This document shows positions 55,102 to 63,921 of a stretch of DNA of 64,000 bases, piece after piece. How positions within the stretch are numbered: position 1 is the first letter of the stretch; each line of letters starts with the position of its first letter. The DNA is from Aquimarina mytili. GTDB lineage: Bacteria > Bacteroidota > Bacteroidia > Flavobacteriales > Flavobacteriaceae. Under the pieces are notes generated by a model, which saw nothing but the letters and a program-made list of their open reading frames with translations, did not search any database and was not told the origin of the DNA. The translations under genes were made by a program, and so were the position numbers. Location: assembly GCF_016735115.1 (NCBI RefSeq), contig NZ_JAERQJ010000007.1:143897-207896 (forward strand). Reading direction: 5' to 3'.

Positions 55102-56085
55102 ATGAAAAATATTGTAATCACGATTGTAATATTGTTGTCGGTTCATTCGTATTCGCAAGAAATATGTAAACGAGCTCTCACTTTAATGGGGAGTCGTTTT
55201 GAAATCACCGTTGTTGCCAGTGATCATAGTAAGACCGATATCTATATTGATTTAGCAATTGAAGAAATCAGGAGGATCGAAAAGTTAATTTCTTCCTGGG
55301 ATGAAAATTCCCAAACCTCAGAAATAAATCGTAATGCAGGTATACGACCAATCAAAGTTGATCAAGAGCTTTTTGATATCATTAATCGCTCATTAAAAAT
55401 TTCAAGACTTACAGATGGAGCTTTTGATATTAGTTATGCATCTATGGATAAAATCTGGAAGTTTGATGGTAGTATGAGCTCAATGCCGTTAAAAGAAACA
55501 ATAAAAAAGTCGGTTTTAAAAGTTGGATATGAAAATATTGTTTTGAATACAGAAAGGAATACAGTTTTTTTAAAACATCCAGGCATGAAAATAGGATTTG
55601 GGGCTATTGGCAAAGGATACGCAGCTGATATGGCTAAGAAATTATTGGTGCAAAAAGGAGTTTCTGCAGGAATTATCAATGCCTCAGGAGATATGAATAC
55701 CTGGGGCAAACAACCCAATGGATCTGATTGGAAAGTAGCAATAACAAACCCGTTAGATAAATCAAAAGCTTTTGCATTGTTGCCAATAAAAGAAGGAGCT
55801 GTTGTTACTTCAGGTAACTACGAAAAATTTGTGGTTTTTAATGATAAACGGTATAGTCATATCATAGACCCAAGAACGGGATATCCTTCTTTTGGTATCA
55901 TAAGTGTTTCTGTTTTTGCACCCAAAGCAGAATTGGCTGACGCATTGGCAACTTCGATATTTGTTATGGGAAAAGAAACCGGTATAAATAGGGTTAATCA
56001 ATTACCTAAAGTTGAATGTATTATTATCGATGATAAAGGAGGCATACATACTTCAGCCAATATAAAAATTGATATGTATCGATAA
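55102..56085 (+). CDS. apbE: ApbE family FAD:protein FMN transferase
   Basis: A 327-residue exported flavin transferase that attaches FMN to Thr/Ser of target proteins such as Nqr or Rnf subunits. The signal peptide ends near residue 19 (SVHSYSQ). Family motifs: MGSRFEITV, the DGAFDISYASM region (about 110-120), KIGFGAIGKGYAADMA (about 159-174), NASGDMNTWG, and HIIDPRTGYPS with the Mg-binding ADALATSIFVMG block. Possible targets such as nqr genes are not in the window. Confidence 0.94.
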   Translation: MKNIVITIVILLSVHSYSQEICKRALTLMGSRFEITVVASDHSKTDIYIDLAIEEIRRIEKLISSWDENSQTSEINRNAGIRPIKVDQELFDIINRSLKISRLTDGAFDISYASMDKIWKFDGSMSSMPLKETIKKSVLKVGYENIVLNTERNTVFLKHPGMKIGFGAIGKGYAADMAKKLLVQKGVSAGIINASGDMNTWGKQPNGSDWKVAITNPLDKSKAFALLPIKEGAVVTSGNYEKFVVFNDKRYSHIIDPRTGYPSFGIISVSVFAPKAELADALATSIFVMGKETGINRVNQLPKVECIIIDDKGGIHTSANIKIDMYR

Positions 56086-56116
56086 GTATTTTAATACGTT
56101 GTATTCAGAATCGTTT

Positions 56117-57580
56117 TTAGCGCATATTCCATAATTCAAGTCCCAGATATAGTTCTTTACTTAAGATGTTTTCATATACTTTATCAACATTATCTCCATT
56201 CAGGAAAATTAAGTACCCATTTTTCGATTTTGGAAAAATAATAGCCAAGGTACTAACTCCTGGATCTTTTCCAGTATGAATAAGACCATATTCATTTTTA
56301 CTAAAGTTTGTCAAAATTTGCCAACCCAATCCAAAATAAGAATTATCCTCAAGTTTTACTTGATGTTTTATCATCTCACCAAATATATTCTTTGAAAGCG
56401 AGGTGTCATTAATGACATACTCCATAAAACGTCCATAATCTTCAACAGTTGTTAAGAGATTGGCCGCAGAATTAGCTTTATAGTATTTTTTTGTTGGAAT
56501 TTTATTTCCTTTATTATCAAAGTTTTGTGCATATCTTGTTTCATCCATAGTTGTATCCCACCAGAATCTTGTATCGGTCATTTTTGCAGGTTTAAAGACA
56601 TACTCATTGGTCAATTCTTCAATTTTTTTATTAAACTTATGCTCTATGGCTTTCCTCAAATATTCAAAGCCTTCTCCTGAATACTGATATTTTGTTCCTG
56701 GATCGAACTGAAATTCTAGTTTTTTGGGTTCCTTTAAATATCTCCAGTTTGGAAATCCAGTTTGGTGAGAAAGAATTATCCTTGGAGTCAGTTTTTTGTG
56801 TCTTTCATCATTTTTGATATCTGGATCAATCCAATACTGATATAATGGTTCATCTAACCCCAAAAGCCCCTTATCGATAAGTGTAAGTACTGTAAAAGCA
56901 AAAACGGGCTTGGTCAAAGAAGCGACTTTAAAGATAGTGTTATAGGGAGCTGTTTTTTCTCCGTCTAAACTTCCGTAAACCTGTACTTTGGTCAATTTTC
57001 CATTTTCAAGGATTCCTATTCCCATTGCAGGAACTTTGTTATCAGAAAGTAATTGATTTATGGCACTAAGTTGTTTACTCTTAGTATTAGGTTTGTGATG
57101 ATCATAACTTAAAACTTCGTTTAAAATCCATTCCTCTTTGTTTTTTGTCCAAACGGAAGTGAATTTAGCAGTACTTGTCCATATATCATCCTTGCCTTTT
57201 TCTCTAATATAAAAGTTATGCGTCCCTTTTTGAATTGCCCCATATAGCTCTCCATTATTATAAAGAGGAAACACTTTTAGACTTCCTTCCTGAAGTTTTC
57301 TAATAGGTTTTTTATCAGAATCTGGGCATATGTATTTCCTGGTATTTTCAAAAAATAGTTTCTTGTTTTGAAAACCGCTTTGGTCGTGATAAAATTTAAG
57401 ATCTTTGGCAATTATTTTTTCAAGATATTCGAGGTCACATCGATTGAAACCTCTTTCAAAGAAAATACTATCTTGTTTTTTCAACGTTATAAAAAGAGGA
57501 GAGTTTTTTTGAATTTGAGCACTCGCGAAATTGACTAAAAATAACAAGAATACAATCTTGAAAATACTGGTTTTTGGCAT
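56117..57580 (-). CDS. NTF2-like domain fused to a beta-lactamase-family serine hydrolase
   Basis: A 487-residue exported protein (signal peptide to about residue 21). Residues about 30-155 resemble a DUF4440/SnoaL NTF2-like domain (IAKDLKFYHDQSG, WTKNKEEWILNEVLSYDHH). Residues about 165-480 are a class C beta-lactamase/DD-peptidase fold with the nucleophile in ASLTKPVFAF (SxxK), Tyr-Ser-Gly in YQYSGEGF and HTGKDPG as the third motif. The enzyme is probably an esterase or peptidase, not a proven resistance factor. A similar hydrolase lies at 58383, on the far side of the DinB gene. Confidence 0.85.
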   Translation of the reverse strand: MPKTSIFKIVFLLFLVNFASAQIQKNSPLFITLKKQDSIFFERGFNRCDLEYLEKIIAKDLKFYHDQSGFQNKKLFFENTRKYICPDSDKKPIRKLQEGSLKVFPLYNNGELYGAIQKGTHNFYIREKGKDDIWTSTAKFTSVWTKNKEEWILNEVLSYDHHKPNTKSKQLSAINQLLSDNKVPAMGIGILENGKLTKVQVYGSLDGEKTAPYNTIFKVASLTKPVFAFTVLTLIDKGLLGLDEPLYQYWIDPDIKNDERHKKLTPRIILSHQTGFPNWRYLKEPKKLEFQFDPGTKYQYSGEGFEYLRKAIEHKFNKKIEELTNEYVFKPAKMTDTRFWWDTTMDETRYAQNFDNKGNKIPTKKYYKANSAANLLTTVEDYGRFMEYVINDTSLSKNIFGEMIKHQVKLEDNSYFGLGWQILTNFSKNEYGLIHTGKDPGVSTLAIIFPKSKNGYLIFLNGDNVDKVYENILSKELYLGLELWNMR

Positions 57581-57600
57581 AATAAAATTTAAGTTAGTGC

Positions 57601-57608
57601 CAAAGTTA
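57601..57608 (-). promoter_or_regulatory. -7 box of the NTF2/serine hydrolase gene
   Basis: On the minus strand TAACTTTG fits TAnnTTTG, 20 bases before the ATG at 57580. No well-spaced -33 TTG. Confidence 0.35.
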
Positions 57609-57716
57609 AAAAAATAGCATCATTTGCTTTATAACATTAACCTAACAAAAATCTGATTTATGTTATATAATTGTGAAAATTAGTTTTCTTCTTTGTCAAT
57701 TTCTTTTATATCTGTC

Positions 57717-58226
57717 TTAATTTTCATGATTTCCCGACATATACTTTTTATTAATGATCCCAATATGATGAATTTCATGCCCAATAATTGACTTTAAGAA
57801 ATCTTCAAGAGTAATTTCATGTTGTTGAGCTAATCCTTTAATTTTTAATTGGTTTTCTGATAACATGTCTATAAAACTTATGGAGGCTTTCCTTACGTTT
57901 ATATAATCAAGTACTAATTGCTGCATGGTTACATCATCAAAACGGCTATTGTTCACCAAAAATTCTTGATCATACCCCCATAACTGAATTGATTCACCTC
58001 TACTTAACAAAAATGCCCGAAACATTTTTATTCTTTCGTGATCGGTTATATGCCCAACTATTTGCTTTATACTCCATTTACCAGGACCATAGCGAAATGT
58101 TGCTTTTTCTTCATTAATGGAGTCAAGAAATGTAGCGGTTGATAACGAAGAAAATAATGACCTACAATCCTTGTCTTTTACGAGTTCAATATAATAAGGG
58201 AAACCGTGTTCGGGTTTATATTTCAT
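57717..58226 (-). CDS. DinB family four-helix metal-binding protein
   Basis: A 169-residue cytoplasmic protein of the DinB/YfiT superfamily. The three metal-ligand histidines are suggested by GHITDHERI (about residues 55-63) and GHEIHHIGII (about 149-158). Family members are thiol-dependent metalloenzymes (for example bacillithiol transferases) or have no known activity. It lies between two serine hydrolase genes on the same strand, with no tight operon spacing. The function cannot be narrowed from sequence. Confidence 0.85.
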   Translation of the reverse strand: MKYKPEHGFPYYIELVKDKDCRSLFSSLSTATFLDSINEEKATFRYGPGKWSIKQIVGHITDHERIKMFRAFLLSRGESIQLWGYDQEFLVNNSRFDDVTMQQLVLDYINVRKASISFIDMLSENQLKIKGLAQQHEITLEDFLKSIIGHEIHHIGIINKKYMSGNHEN

Positions 58227-58382
58227 GTTTTATACTATACTTTTTTCTTTATGAAAGGAATAATGTTATTCAAATAGTTCATTTCAAATCAATTATGACG
58301 TTACACGTAATCTGAAGATAGTAAATTATAATGAATTCAGATCATTAAATGTGGTCGCAATTAGCTACACAGGGTTTTTAAT

Positions 58383-59492
58383 CTAGTTGTCTTTATTAAT
58401 ATATCCGAACAAATCGTACCCAAAATCGTATGCTTCATTTGCATTATTGAATTGAATCATAGCCCATTTTTTATCCTTATCAAAGAGAAACAAACAACTG
58501 AATCCATCATTATTTCCTTCATGTCCATAAATTATATGGCCAGAATTTTTATACTTTGCAAACCCAAGAGTCCAAGCCATAGCTCCCGCATCAGATAAGA
58601 GACTTGGTGTCTTTGAAGCTTCAATTTGATCCATTAACATGATTTCAGTACTACTTTTAGAAAGTAGACTATTCTCCATGATGGCAATGAGCCACTTTGA
58701 AAATTCCCGGGACTCAGTATGCAAAGCAGAGGCTGCATTGAATTCTTTGGCTATCCAATTATTCTTTTCTTTTTTTATGCCCCTAAAATGAGGAAAGGCT
58801 TTGTGATTTCTATTATAATCATCTTGAACAAATTTAGTATGAATCATTCCTAAAGGGGTCGCGATGCGTTGCTGGAAATAATTTTCTAAACCCTTGTAAT
58901 CTGTTAGTAAAATTGATTCAATAGTTTTAACTAAGAATTGATATCCTTCACCAGAATAACTAAAATCAGTCCCAGGTTCGAAAGATATGGTTAAGTCCCC
59001 GCTACCACGCCAATTTGGGAAACCGGTTGTGTGTGACAACACAATTCTTGCTGTAATTTTTTGATACCGGAGGTCATGATTATAATTGTTACGAGTATTT
59101 TCGTCAAGATAGGTGTACAGTGGAGTATCTAAATCCAATTTTTTATCTTCTACTAATAACATGACCAAAGAGGCAAATACAGGTTTTGAAGTTGAAGCTC
59201 CTTCAAAAATGGTTTCACTATTTACTGGTATTTTTGTTTCCAAATTTGAGTACCCTAATGTATTGTGAAAAACTAATTGCCCATTATTAATGATAGCATA
59301 AGAAACCCCCGGAATATCCATCTCTTTCATCTTTCGTTTTATAAACGCATTAATTGAATCGATTGATACTTTTTGGTTGTTTAAGTTTTGGATGGTTTTT
59401 GTTTCTTTTTGAGATAAATCTTTACGATAATTTTCCTTACAAGAGGATATAAAGGCTAATGTTATAACTAAAAAAATGTGTAATTTTTTCAT
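58383..59492 (-). CDS. Beta-lactamase-family serine hydrolase lipoprotein
   Basis: A 369-residue lipoprotein (MKKLHIFLVITLAFISSC). The beta-lactamase/transpeptidase fold spans about residues 45-365 with SxxK in ASTSKPVFASL (about 99-109), Tyr-Ser-Gly in FSYSGEGYQ and a HEGNNDG third motif. It resembles the hydrolase at 56117 (shared LDEPLYxY/LDTPLYTY and ARIVLSH..GFPNWR blocks) but lacks the NTF2-like N-terminal domain. The pair probably arose by gene duplication. Esterase or peptidase activity is more likely than drug resistance. Confidence 0.86.
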   Translation of the reverse strand: MKKLHIFLVITLAFISSCKENYRKDLSQKETKTIQNLNNQKVSIDSINAFIKRKMKEMDIPGVSYAIINNGQLVFHNTLGYSNLETKIPVNSETIFEGASTSKPVFASLVMLLVEDKKLDLDTPLYTYLDENTRNNYNHDLRYQKITARIVLSHTTGFPNWRGSGDLTISFEPGTDFSYSGEGYQFLVKTIESILLTDYKGLENYFQQRIATPLGMIHTKFVQDDYNRNHKAFPHFRGIKKEKNNWIAKEFNAASALHTESREFSKWLIAIMENSLLSKSSTEIMLMDQIEASKTPSLLSDAGAMAWTLGFAKYKNSGHIIYGHEGNNDGFSCLFLFDKDKKWAMIQFNNANEAYDFGYDLFGYINKDN

Positions 59493-59707
59493 TTGAATAT
59501 GTCGTCTTTACTTCTACAGACAAAATCAAAATAGGATTGTTACAGTACGAATGTAATTATTAGAACCTAGTTAACTTGTTCTATATTTCTGGTGAAGTGT
59601 AGATATACATTTTTACTGCATTCTGAATAAGAAATAACCTATTTATTCTTAATCATAAAGCAAAATAGTATTTTTGCCCATTAAGGCTTTCATTACTGTA
59701 GCAAAGT

Positions 59708-59715
59708 TATTTTTG
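59708..59715 (+). promoter_or_regulatory. -7 box upstream of the acyltransferase gene
   Basis: TATTTTTG fits TAnnTTTG. A second copy lies at 59669-59676. Neither has a clear -33 TTG. One may serve the gene starting at 59784. Confidence 0.3.
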
Positions 59716-59783
59716 TTAGGCATTATACTATATGGTGTAAGATTGAAGTATATGAAATGTAAAATATAATATTTTTAGAGTAA

Positions 59784-61685
59784 GTGAATAAAATTATTAC
59801 TTATCGTCCTGACATTGATGGTTTAAGAGCAATTTCGGTGTTCTTAGTGATTCTATTTCATGTCGATTTTTCATTATTTAGTGGGGGATATGTGGGTGTT
59901 GATATATTCTTTGTGATTTCGGGTTATTTAATCACGAGTTCTATAAATAAGCAGATTCTTAATAATTCATTTTCTTTCAAAGAATTCTATTTAAGAAGGA
60001 TACGAAGGATTATTCCTGTTTTGGTTTTTATCATTGCAGTGATCACCATTCCGGCATATTTATTTTTATTTTCCAATGATTTTGAAAGCTATTCTCGAAC
60101 GGTTTTGCATACAATGCTGAGCACGAATAACTTCTATTTATGGTCTGCTAGCAATGATTATTTTGCTAAGAATACTGAGGTTATGCCTTTGCTGCATACA
60201 TGGTCATTATCTGTTGAGGAGCAGTTTTATTTGGTTTGGCCTATTTTGCTGTTAATCCTTCATCGTTTTTTGCGTCTAAATAGTAGAGAATATGTCGTTA
60301 CGGCTCTTTTAATTGGCTCTGTTTTTCTATCCATTTATTTGACGGAAGAAAATAAGTCTATGGCATATTTTTTATTACCAGCTCGTTTTTTCGAGGTTTT
60401 GATGGGAGCGACTTTGGCCATATTTTGGGAGCGAATTCCAAAACTTACAAAATCAATACATCATATCATTTCTGTTTTAGGAATTTTATTAGTTTTTATC
60501 CCTTCAATAGTGTTGACAAAAGAGAGTCTTTTTCCAGGTATAAACGCCTTTTGGCCTTGTTTAGGAGCTGTGTTATTGATTTTATCCGGTAAAGAGATTG
60601 ATGCAAAAGGTGTAATCAATAAAGTATTAGAGTTTCGGAGTATCGTATTTTTAGGGCTACTATCATATTCTATGTATTTGTGGCATTGGCCAATAATCGT
60701 ATTTATAAAATATTTAGGTTTTGGACTCACTGTTCCAATTGTTCTATTGATTATAGTTGCTACAATTGTATTATCGTATTTTTCTTGGAAATATGTCGAA
60801 CAACCTTTCAGGTATACCTTCAAGTACCCATTTTCCAAAACATTGCTATATATCTTTTTACCAAGTTTACTTATAGGTGGTTTGATTTATGGAGTAATTG
60901 ATGGTAAAGATGGATTTCCTGATCGTTTTCCAAATCTAACAGAGTTTAATAGAAAAGTAAATTTTCCAGATGAAGTAAGATCTAATTGTTACAATAAGCA
61001 CAGTGTCAGTAGTAATAATGAGTGCTCTATAGGAATGATTAAAAACGAAGTAGATGGCATTTTGATAGGAGATTCTTTTGCCAATCACTCAGCATTTTTT
61101 GTTGACGTATTAGCAAAAGATGCAAATATGTACTTCGATGTTAGCGCGGCAGCTGGTTATCCCTTATTACGCAATCTGGATTTTCCTGATACGTTTGGTG
61201 ATGACTATGCCGAAAAGAGATTAGAGTATGCCAAAAAAAAGGATGTTATCTGTATTGCAGCCTTTTGGGAGGCCATGAGGGTTGATTCAGAGAATTATCA
61301 CCAAATACTGAGGTCTATAGAAGAGTTGGTAGCATTGAAAAAAAATGTAGTGATTATCGATCATTTAAGGATGACAACTGAAGCTAATGCACATAAAATG
61401 AAATTGCATAAAGCCAAAATAGGAGCCCGATTTTTGAAGAAAGATTTATTAATTCCGTTTTATGAACGACCAGAGAAATATATAGTACATGAGATCAAGA
61501 AAAGATTTCCTTCGGTTACTATTATAGATTTAAACGATGTTATGTGCGCTGATGGTGCATGTGATTATGCAATCAATGGGCAAATCGTTTATCGCGATTT
61601 TTATCATTTAAATATAAGCGGGGCAAGATTGATAGCAGAAAAGTATCTTGAAGAGAAAGGAAATCCTTTGAAGAGCCTAAAATAG
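59784..61685 (+). CDS. OafA/YrhL-type acyltransferase with C-terminal SGNH domain
   Basis: A 633-residue membrane O-acyltransferase. The start is GTG: it gives MNKIITYRPDIDGLRAISV, the usual opening of the family, and no ATG fits. The acyltransferase-3 domain (about residues 1-365) has ten or more helices, with RRIRRIIPVL, WSLSVEEQFYLVWP and SYSMYLWHWPI. The periplasmic SGNH hydrolase-like domain (about 385-630) has GDSFANH (Ser nucleophile) and DFYH near the end (Asp/His). It should acetylate a surface polysaccharide or lipid. It is a lone gene, with its terminator overlapping the stop codon. Confidence 0.92.
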   Translation: MNKIITYRPDIDGLRAISVFLVILFHVDFSLFSGGYVGVDIFFVISGYLITSSINKQILNNSFSFKEFYLRRIRRIIPVLVFIIAVITIPAYLFLFSNDFESYSRTVLHTMLSTNNFYLWSASNDYFAKNTEVMPLLHTWSLSVEEQFYLVWPILLLILHRFLRLNSREYVVTALLIGSVFLSIYLTEENKSMAYFLLPARFFEVLMGATLAIFWERIPKLTKSIHHIISVLGILLVFIPSIVLTKESLFPGINAFWPCLGAVLLILSGKEIDAKGVINKVLEFRSIVFLGLLSYSMYLWHWPIIVFIKYLGFGLTVPIVLLIIVATIVLSYFSWKYVEQPFRYTFKYPFSKTLLYIFLPSLLIGGLIYGVIDGKDGFPDRFPNLTEFNRKVNFPDEVRSNCYNKHSVSSNNECSIGMIKNEVDGILIGDSFANHSAFFVDVLAKDANMYFDVSAAAGYPLLRNLDFPDTFGDDYAEKRLEYAKKKDVICIAAFWEAMRVDSENYHQILRSIEELVALKKNVVIIDHLRMTTEANAHKMKLHKAKIGARFLKKDLLIPFYERPEKYIVHEIKKRFPSVTIIDLNDVMCADGACDYAINGQIVYRDFYHLNISGARLIAEKYLEEKGNPLKSLK

Positions 61686-61718
61686 CGATTCAAATTAAAA
61701 CTCAAATCGCTATTTTAT
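61681..61718 (+). terminator. Rho-independent terminator of the acyltransferase gene
   Basis: AATAGCGATT (61681-61690) pairs perfectly with 61705-61714 over 10 bp and is followed by a short T-rich tract. The left arm includes the gene's stop codon. Confidence 0.75.
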
Positions 61719-61739
61719 TCACTTTATTGTCAACTAGTT

Positions 61740-61818
61740 TCATTTAAATTCAACAACTTGTCCATCAATTGGGATATGAATTTTAGATTGTAGAAATTCC
61801 AATCTGAACACTATCTCT
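61740..61818 (-). other. Short coding-like stretch, possible gene remnant
   Basis: The minus strand has an open stretch of about 26 codons whose C-terminal part reads like a protein tail (SKIHIPIDGQVVEFK, then stop), but it has no start codon and is preceded by a stop. It may be the end of a decayed gene behind the tautomerase gene. No family is recognised. Confidence 0.25.
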
Positions 61819-61848
61819 TTTTAAGTCTATTCTTTCTCGAGAGGTTCT

Positions 61849-62025
61849 TTAAAGTTTTCCATTCACTCCCCAATTTTCGGTAGGTACTTCGTCGATAACG
61901 ATATGGGTTGTTTTTGGATTTTTGTTTAATACATCTACCAGTAATTGTGTAACTCCTTCAATTAACCTGCGTTTTTCTTCTCTTGTCACTTTTTCGTCTG
62001 TGATCTTAATATTAACGTATGGCAT
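61849..62025 (-). CDS. 4-oxalocrotonate tautomerase family protein (58 residues)
   Basis: A very short gene easily missed by length cut-offs. The protein begins MPYVNIKITD, so Met removal exposes the catalytic Pro1 of the 4-OT family, and continues with EEKRRLIEGVTQLLVDVL, the family helix, and THIVIDEVPTENWGVNGK, the second strand with the Trp typical of the active-site entrance. It should form hexamers or dimers and catalyse keto-enol tautomerisation of a dienol acid; the substrate is unknown. It starts 24 bases after the DoxX stop on the same strand, so the two are probably one operon. Confidence 0.88.
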   Translation of the reverse strand: MPYVNIKITDEKVTREEKRRLIEGVTQLLVDVLNKNPKTTHIVIDEVPTENWGVNGKL

Positions 62026-62049
62026 TTTTCTACATTAAAAGTTATTAAT

Positions 62050-62466
62050 TTAATCCCATTTTGAATGTATTGACACAGCGTATCGCCCTGCTCCAATAAA
62101 GAATAGGGTTGTTGCTCCAAATAGATAAAGGGCCTGTAGTTCTATTCCCCAGCCACCAAATTGGTTAAGTGAGAGTATATCAGAACTATGAGCGAGTACA
62201 ATTGCTGTCAAAAAATTAAAAGCAATGATCAAACTATTCAGTCTGGTTTTATACCCTATTATAATAAGGATAGGTGCTATTACTTCTCCGATAAAAACCC
62301 CATAGGCTAGAAAATCTGGAATTTGATACCCTTCAAGGAGTTGTTTGATAAAAGCATAATTGGAGTTCAGGTTTGCAATACCATGGAATAGGATTAATAT
62401 TCCGATGGTGCTTCTAAGCAATAACATTCCTATGTTGCTGCTTTGCTCTATTTTTAGTGCATTCAT
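62050..62466 (-). CDS. DoxX family small membrane protein
   Basis: A 138-residue protein with four predicted membrane helices (about residues 11-29, 46-66, 74-96 and 108-128). GIANLNSNYAFIKQLLEGYQIPDFLAYGVFIGEVIAPILIIIGYKTRL is the DoxX pattern (shown here in part by its GEVIAP core). DoxX proteins are linked to redox or quinone-related functions, mostly undefined. The tautomerase gene follows after 24 bases and a Crp/Fnr gene precedes it on the same strand, so this may be a small redox-stress cluster (inference). Confidence 0.85.
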   Translation of the reverse strand: MNALKIEQSSNIGMLLLRSTIGILILFHGIANLNSNYAFIKQLLEGYQIPDFLAYGVFIGEVIAPILIIIGYKTRLNSLIIAFNFLTAIVLAHSSDILSLNQFGGWGIELQALYLFGATTLFFIGAGRYAVSIHSKWD

Positions 62467-62601
62467 TTTTAATCTTTTTTGAATTATTATGATGCAAAGT
62501 TCAGGGATTATGTATCAGTTTAATAGGAGGTAAATCACAATTATGGAGTGATGTATGTCACTTTTATATAGGTTTTTGTAATCGAAAAAGAGAAGTAATA
62601 A

Positions 62602-63165
62602 CTAAGAATTTAATCGGCTTAGTGTTTCTCTAGAAACACCTAAATAGGCAGCAATCATCTTTTTTGGGACTCGTTGAAGGAGTTGAGGGTATTGTTCGAG
62701 AAGTAAATTATACTGTTCTCTTGCTGAATTTTTTAATAATGATAAAACCCTGTTTTGAAGGGCAATTCGACCAATCTTACTTTTTTTGGCCCAAAAACGT
62801 TCCATTTTATGCATTTGGGCAGTAAGTTTCTCTCGATTTTCAAAAGTGATATACAACAATTCACTATCTTCTATACAATCGATAGAGGTTTTAGATTTAA
62901 CTTGTTTTACAAAAGCTTCATAATCCGTGATCCACCAATTTTCCATTCCAAACTGAAGAATATGTTCTTTTCCGCTATCATCAATAAAATAACTTTTCAA
63001 ACAACCTTTAATTATCCAGTACTCTTTGTTGACAAACTCTCCTTCTTGAACAATATATTGATACTTGCGTTTTTTTATTTGTTCAAAATGACTTAGAACA
63101 AAATCGAATTCTTCATCCGTAAGGCTAATGATCTCTTCAATATGTTGTCGTAGAGGATGTATCAT
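62602..63165 (-). CDS. Crp/Fnr family transcriptional regulator
   Basis: A 187-residue regulator from the ATG at 63165; a longer upstream frame would run into the GNAT gene and is rejected. The cyclic-nucleotide-binding fold spans about residues 10-120 (YIVQEGEFVNKEYWIIKG, LQFGMENWWI). The C-terminal helix-turn-helix is short: PKKMIAAYLGVSRETLSRLNS ends the protein, as in many Bacteroidetes members. No Cys cluster for an iron-sulfur centre is present, so it is not an Fnr-type oxygen sensor. It probably controls the DoxX-tautomerase genes on the same strand. Confidence 0.9.
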   Translation of the reverse strand: MIHPLRQHIEEIISLTDEEFDFVLSHFEQIKKRKYQYIVQEGEFVNKEYWIIKGCLKSYFIDDSGKEHILQFGMENWWITDYEAFVKQVKSKTSIDCIEDSELLYITFENREKLTAQMHKMERFWAKKSKIGRIALQNRVLSLLKNSAREQYNLLLEQYPQLLQRVPKKMIAAYLGVSRETLSRLNS

Positions 63166-63200
63166 TTTAATTATTGCTACTGTTTGAGTAAGCGCCTGTT

Positions 63201-63737
63201 TTAATGTCGTGTATTTTTTGCAATAAGCTTTTTGTCGCACCAATACCAAACAACATCTTCACCACCAGGTTTATAAGGCGCAAATTTGTCAAATTCCATC
63301 CCAACTTTTTCCATCACTCTTATTGAAGCTTTATTTTCCTTCATGGCAATTGCTATTATCCGTCTTAATTTGAGTGTGTCAAATCCGTATGTCAAAATTG
63401 CATGAGATGCTTCTGTTGCAAAACCCATCCCCCAATATTTAGGCGAGAATCTATAACCAAGATCAATTTCATCAAATTCTGGCAGATATGCTAAACCAGC
63501 CCAACCAACAAATTGCATCCCATTTTTTATAAATGTGGCCCATCTTCCATATCCATACTTCTTATAGTTGTTAATTCTTTGCTGTATTGCGTGTTCCATT
63601 TCTTCGATAGATTCAACCACAGGTTCTCCCGTATATTTTTGTACGTCAGAATTAGAATGCAACTGAAACATTTCCTCTTTATCATCCAGGGTAATTTCTC
63701 TTAACAATAATCTTTCTGTTTCTATCAAAGTTTTCAT
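63201..63737 (-). CDS. GNAT family N-acetyltransferase (RimJ/RimL-like)
   Basis: A 178-residue acetyltransferase. The opening TERLLLREITLDDKEEMFQL and the acetyl-CoA-binding region GYRFSPKYWGMGFATEASHAIL (part shown; the R/Q-x-x-G-x-A core is in WGMGFATEA, about residues 102-110) mark the RimJ/RimL type, as does NKASIRVMEKVGM (about 135-147). It could acetylate a protein N-terminus or a small molecule. It is upstream of the Crp/Fnr gene, 35 bases apart on the same strand. Confidence 0.92.
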   Translation of the reverse strand: MKTLIETERLLLREITLDDKEEMFQLHSNSDVQKYTGEPVVESIEEMEHAIQQRINNYKKYGYGRWATFIKNGMQFVGWAGLAYLPEFDEIDLGYRFSPKYWGMGFATEASHAILTYGFDTLKLRRIIAIAMKENKASIRVMEKVGMEFDKFAPYKPGGEDVVWYWCDKKLIAKNTRH

Positions 63738-63921
63738 TTTATCGTTTGTAACGTCTGATGTATGGTTTCGTTGTGTGAATTTAGCGATTAACTTAGCAAG
63801 TACAAAACCAGGCAGAAATTCCGCAGGAATTTCGGATGTAAGCCTTTACTAGCCATGAACTATAGCATCGATGAAAAAGCAGTAAGTCGAGTATCTTTAA
63901 AATGAACTAAAAATTAAAGAT
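63738..63921. other. Palindrome-containing region left of the transposase gene
   Basis: About 180 bases that look less AT-rich than the flanks. It has a perfect 8-bp hairpin (GAAATTCC/GGAATTTC, 63815-63833) and a 7-bp inverted repeat (ATCTTTA/TAAAGAT, 63893-63921) that ends against the transposase ATG. The left end of the insertion sequence must lie here, but I cannot place it without the right end. Confidence 0.45.

Noticed and set aside
56117..59492. Antibiotic resistance beta-lactamases
   Set aside because: Both proteins have SxxK and related motifs, but they belong to the broad class C-like esterase/peptidase group. Nothing in sequence or context shows beta-lactam hydrolysis.
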